From positions 186,001-250,000 of the forward strand of contig NC_019791.1 of assembly GCF_000317795.1 (NCBI RefSeq): a DNA stretch of 64,000 nucleotides. The letters run 5' to 3'. The translations under genes were made by a program, and so were the position numbers. This DNA comes from Caldisphaera lagunensis DSM 15908 (GTDB lineage: Archaea > Thermoproteota > Thermoprotei_A > Sulfolobales > Acidilobaceae). The notes beneath the pieces are model-generated. The model saw only the letters and a program-made list of their open reading frames with translations. It was not told where the DNA came from and did not search any database. Every line of letters begins with the position of its first letter. The first letter of the stretch is position 1. Positions 63,040 through 64,000 of this stretch are shown here, piece after piece.

Positions 63040-63426
63040 ATGAAAATAGTTCTTGGAAATTTATCGATATTTCTGAATCTTCTATTAAAATTTGAAGAAG
63101 AAAGTGCAGGTTTATTAATTGGATCAACTAAGGATGACATTATTTACCCCATAATAGCAATGCCTGTTGAAAATGTATTGAAAAGTAGGGTAGAATTTTT
63201 AGCCAACCCATATGATATGGTTGTCGGGCATATGGTAGCAGAAAATTATAAATTAAGTGTTGTATCATTATATCATACTCATCCTTATGGAATGCCTATA
63301 CCTAGTAATAAAGATATTAATGGAATGAAGATGTGGCCAATACCATGGATTATAATCTCAAGGAAAGGGATTAGGGCATGGATATTAAAAGAAGATGATA
63401 AACCAATTGAATTAGAGCTAAGTTAA
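63040..63426 (+). CDS. JAMM/MPN-domain metalloprotease-like protein
   Basis: A 128-residue protein with the complete JAMM zinc motif: upstream Glu (EEESAGLLIG, residues 19-28), then LYHTHPYG (His79, His81), Ser89 and Asp92 in PSNKDING. Archaeal JAMM proteins can remove ubiquitin-like (SAMP) modifiers; this compact form is nearly all catalytic domain. ATG 63040 is six bases after the phosphoesterase stop, so they are co-transcribed. Its end overlaps the convergent last gene by 9 bp. Whether the target is a SAMP conjugate or a small molecule is open. Confidence 0.85.
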   Translation: MKIVLGNLSIFLNLLLKFEEESAGLLIGSTKDDIIYPIIAMPVENVLKSRVEFLANPYDMVVGHMVAENYKLSVVSLYHTHPYGMPIPSNKDINGMKMWPIPWIIISRKGIRAWILKEDDKPIELELS

Positions 63427-64000
63427 TAATAATAGAACTGCACCTATTAGGCTTACAGCAAATACTATTGCTAATAATAGTAGAACTGTATTATATAAAA
63501 TCAAGTTTAATGTTGTGTTACTATTGCTTAAGTAGTTAACTTTTTGTAATGTCATGCTACCATTAGCTACCAACGCATTATTTGCAGTTAATGAAAAAGT
63601 TCTGTAAACTAGTATCCCAGAACTTAAATCATAGTATTGACCATATGTTGCAGTATAATTAATTCCATTCTGGCTTATTTTATATGTTAAATTTTGAAAT
63701 GCAACTGGAATTACGTTTGTCTCATTATAGAAAATTTCTTTAGTTGAATTGGAAAGCAGAGTTGTGTTTGCAATAAATGGTATATTACTGTTTAAGACAA
63801 TGCTATTTCCAGTAGAATAATATAGTGCCTGTACAACATTACTACTTCCTCCAAAGTTAAGTATTGATGTGCTCAAAATATCATAAGTTGAATTATATTC
63901 GCTTAATGTTACAATTATCTGCGTCCAACCAGTTTCTGGAGTTGAATTAGTAAAAACACTTTCGCTTACATTATATATTAATTGAACTTTAAATGGATTT
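63418..64000 (-). CDS. Secreted/membrane-anchored protein, C-terminal part (cut by window edge)
   Basis: The minus-strand frame is open from the window end (64000) to a stop at 63418, so only the last 193 residues are visible. Most is beta-rich and Asn/Ser/Thr-rich (many N-x-S/T sites such as NSTPE, NNAL and SNSNTTLN), as in archaeal surface proteins. The final 24 residues form a hydrophobic helix (NTVLLLLAIVFAVSLIGAVL), a C-terminal membrane anchor. A TTG internal start at 63876 is not credible. Family and full length cannot be judged here. Confidence 0.65.
   Translation of the reverse strand, partial: NPFKVQLIYNVSESVFTNSTPETGWTQIIVTLSEYNSTYDILSTSILNFGGSSNVVQALYYSTGNSIVLNSNIPFIANTTLLSNSTKEIFYNETNVIPVAFQNLTYKISQNGINYTATYGQYYDLSSGILVYRTFSLTANNALVANGSMTLQKVNYLSNSNTTLNLILYNTVLLLLAIVFAVSLIGAVLLLLT

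Noticed and set aside
1-64000. CRISPR arrays, rRNA and tRNA genes, intact transposons
   Set aside because: No regularly spaced 24-37-bp direct repeats, no GC-rich structured RNA blocks that stand out in this AT-rich sequence, and no transposase domains were seen.

Overview
The window reads as a piece of an AT-rich (roughly 30% GC by eye) archaeal chromosome. Archaeal markers are a PCNA sliding clamp, HerA ATPases with NurA nucleases, ribosomal proteins S24e and S27ae, Kae1 and Bud32 as separate genes, a UbiA-type ether-lipid prenyltransferase and a two-subunit indolepyruvate:ferredoxin oxidoreductase. Gene content, compactness and GGTG-type ribosome binding sites in front of many TTG/GTG/ATG starts suggest a crenarchaeon (Thermoproteota), possibly an Acidilobales/Caldisphaera-like heterotroph. 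That placement is inference. No rRNA, tRNA, CRISPR array or intact insertion sequence was seen.

Layout. 1-2.6 kb (minus): 5'-intact but 3'-cut thiamine-diphosphate enzyme, D-2-hydroxyacid dehydrogenase, Bcp peroxiredoxin. 2.9-6.8 kb (plus): amino-acid permease, then a thiosulfate-uptake-like YeeE/YedE protein (frameshifted) with a TusA-type partner. 7.3-9.4 kb (minus): M20 peptidase and P1 self-cleaving peptidase. 9.8-10.6 kb: a coiled-coil/nuclease-fold protein with near-perfect 84-bp repeats. 10.8-15.1 kb (minus): class III aminotransferase, CoA-acylating-type aldehyde dehydrogenase, MFS transporter. 15.5-17.7 kb (plus): ABC exporter (ATPase frameshifted). 17.7-21.6 kb (minus): TPR protein, BtuF-like binding protein, double GlcG/HbpS protein, FAD oxidoreductase. 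21.9-25.2 kb: two convergent acyl-CoA synthetases (one frameshifted). 25.8 kb: DUF996 membrane protein. 26.6-29.2 kb (minus): first NurA-HerA pair. 29.8-33.2 kb (minus): MmpL/RND exporter split in two frames. 33.7-38.6 kb (minus): peptide-binding protein, M29-type peptidase, DUF917 protein. 38.9-42.2 kb (plus): second, larger NurA-HerA pair. 42.2-48.8 kb: cobalamin adenosyltransferase, aldehyde-dehydrogenase-like protein, PCNA (minus), prenyltransferase, MTHFR-like protein, MFS transporter, DapA-family aldolase. 48.9-56.7 kb: M32 carboxypeptidase, acyl-CoA dehydrogenase, PhoU-like regulator, radical SAM protein, methyltransferase, NAD(P)HX repair enzyme. 56.8-59.9 kb (plus): S24e, S27ae, Kae1, Bud32, XTP pyrophosphatase. 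59.9-62.4 kb (minus): IorB, IorA. 62.5-64 kb: a phosphoesterase, a JAMM protein and a cut secreted/membrane protein.

The metabolic genes fit growth on peptides and amino acids. There is a peptide-binding protein, several peptidases (M20, P1, M29-type, M32), transamination and semialdehyde oxidation, indolepyruvate oxidoreductase, and acyl-CoA synthetases with an acyl-CoA dehydrogenase.

Two things stand out. First, there are two complete, differently sized NurA-HerA DNA-end-processing modules about 9.7 kb apart, each in nurA-herA order with overlapping genes. Second, there are four interrupted genes (YeeE/YedE, ABC ATPase, acyl-CoA synthetase, MmpL), each mendable by a single-base change. These may be sequencing indels, real mutations or recoding.
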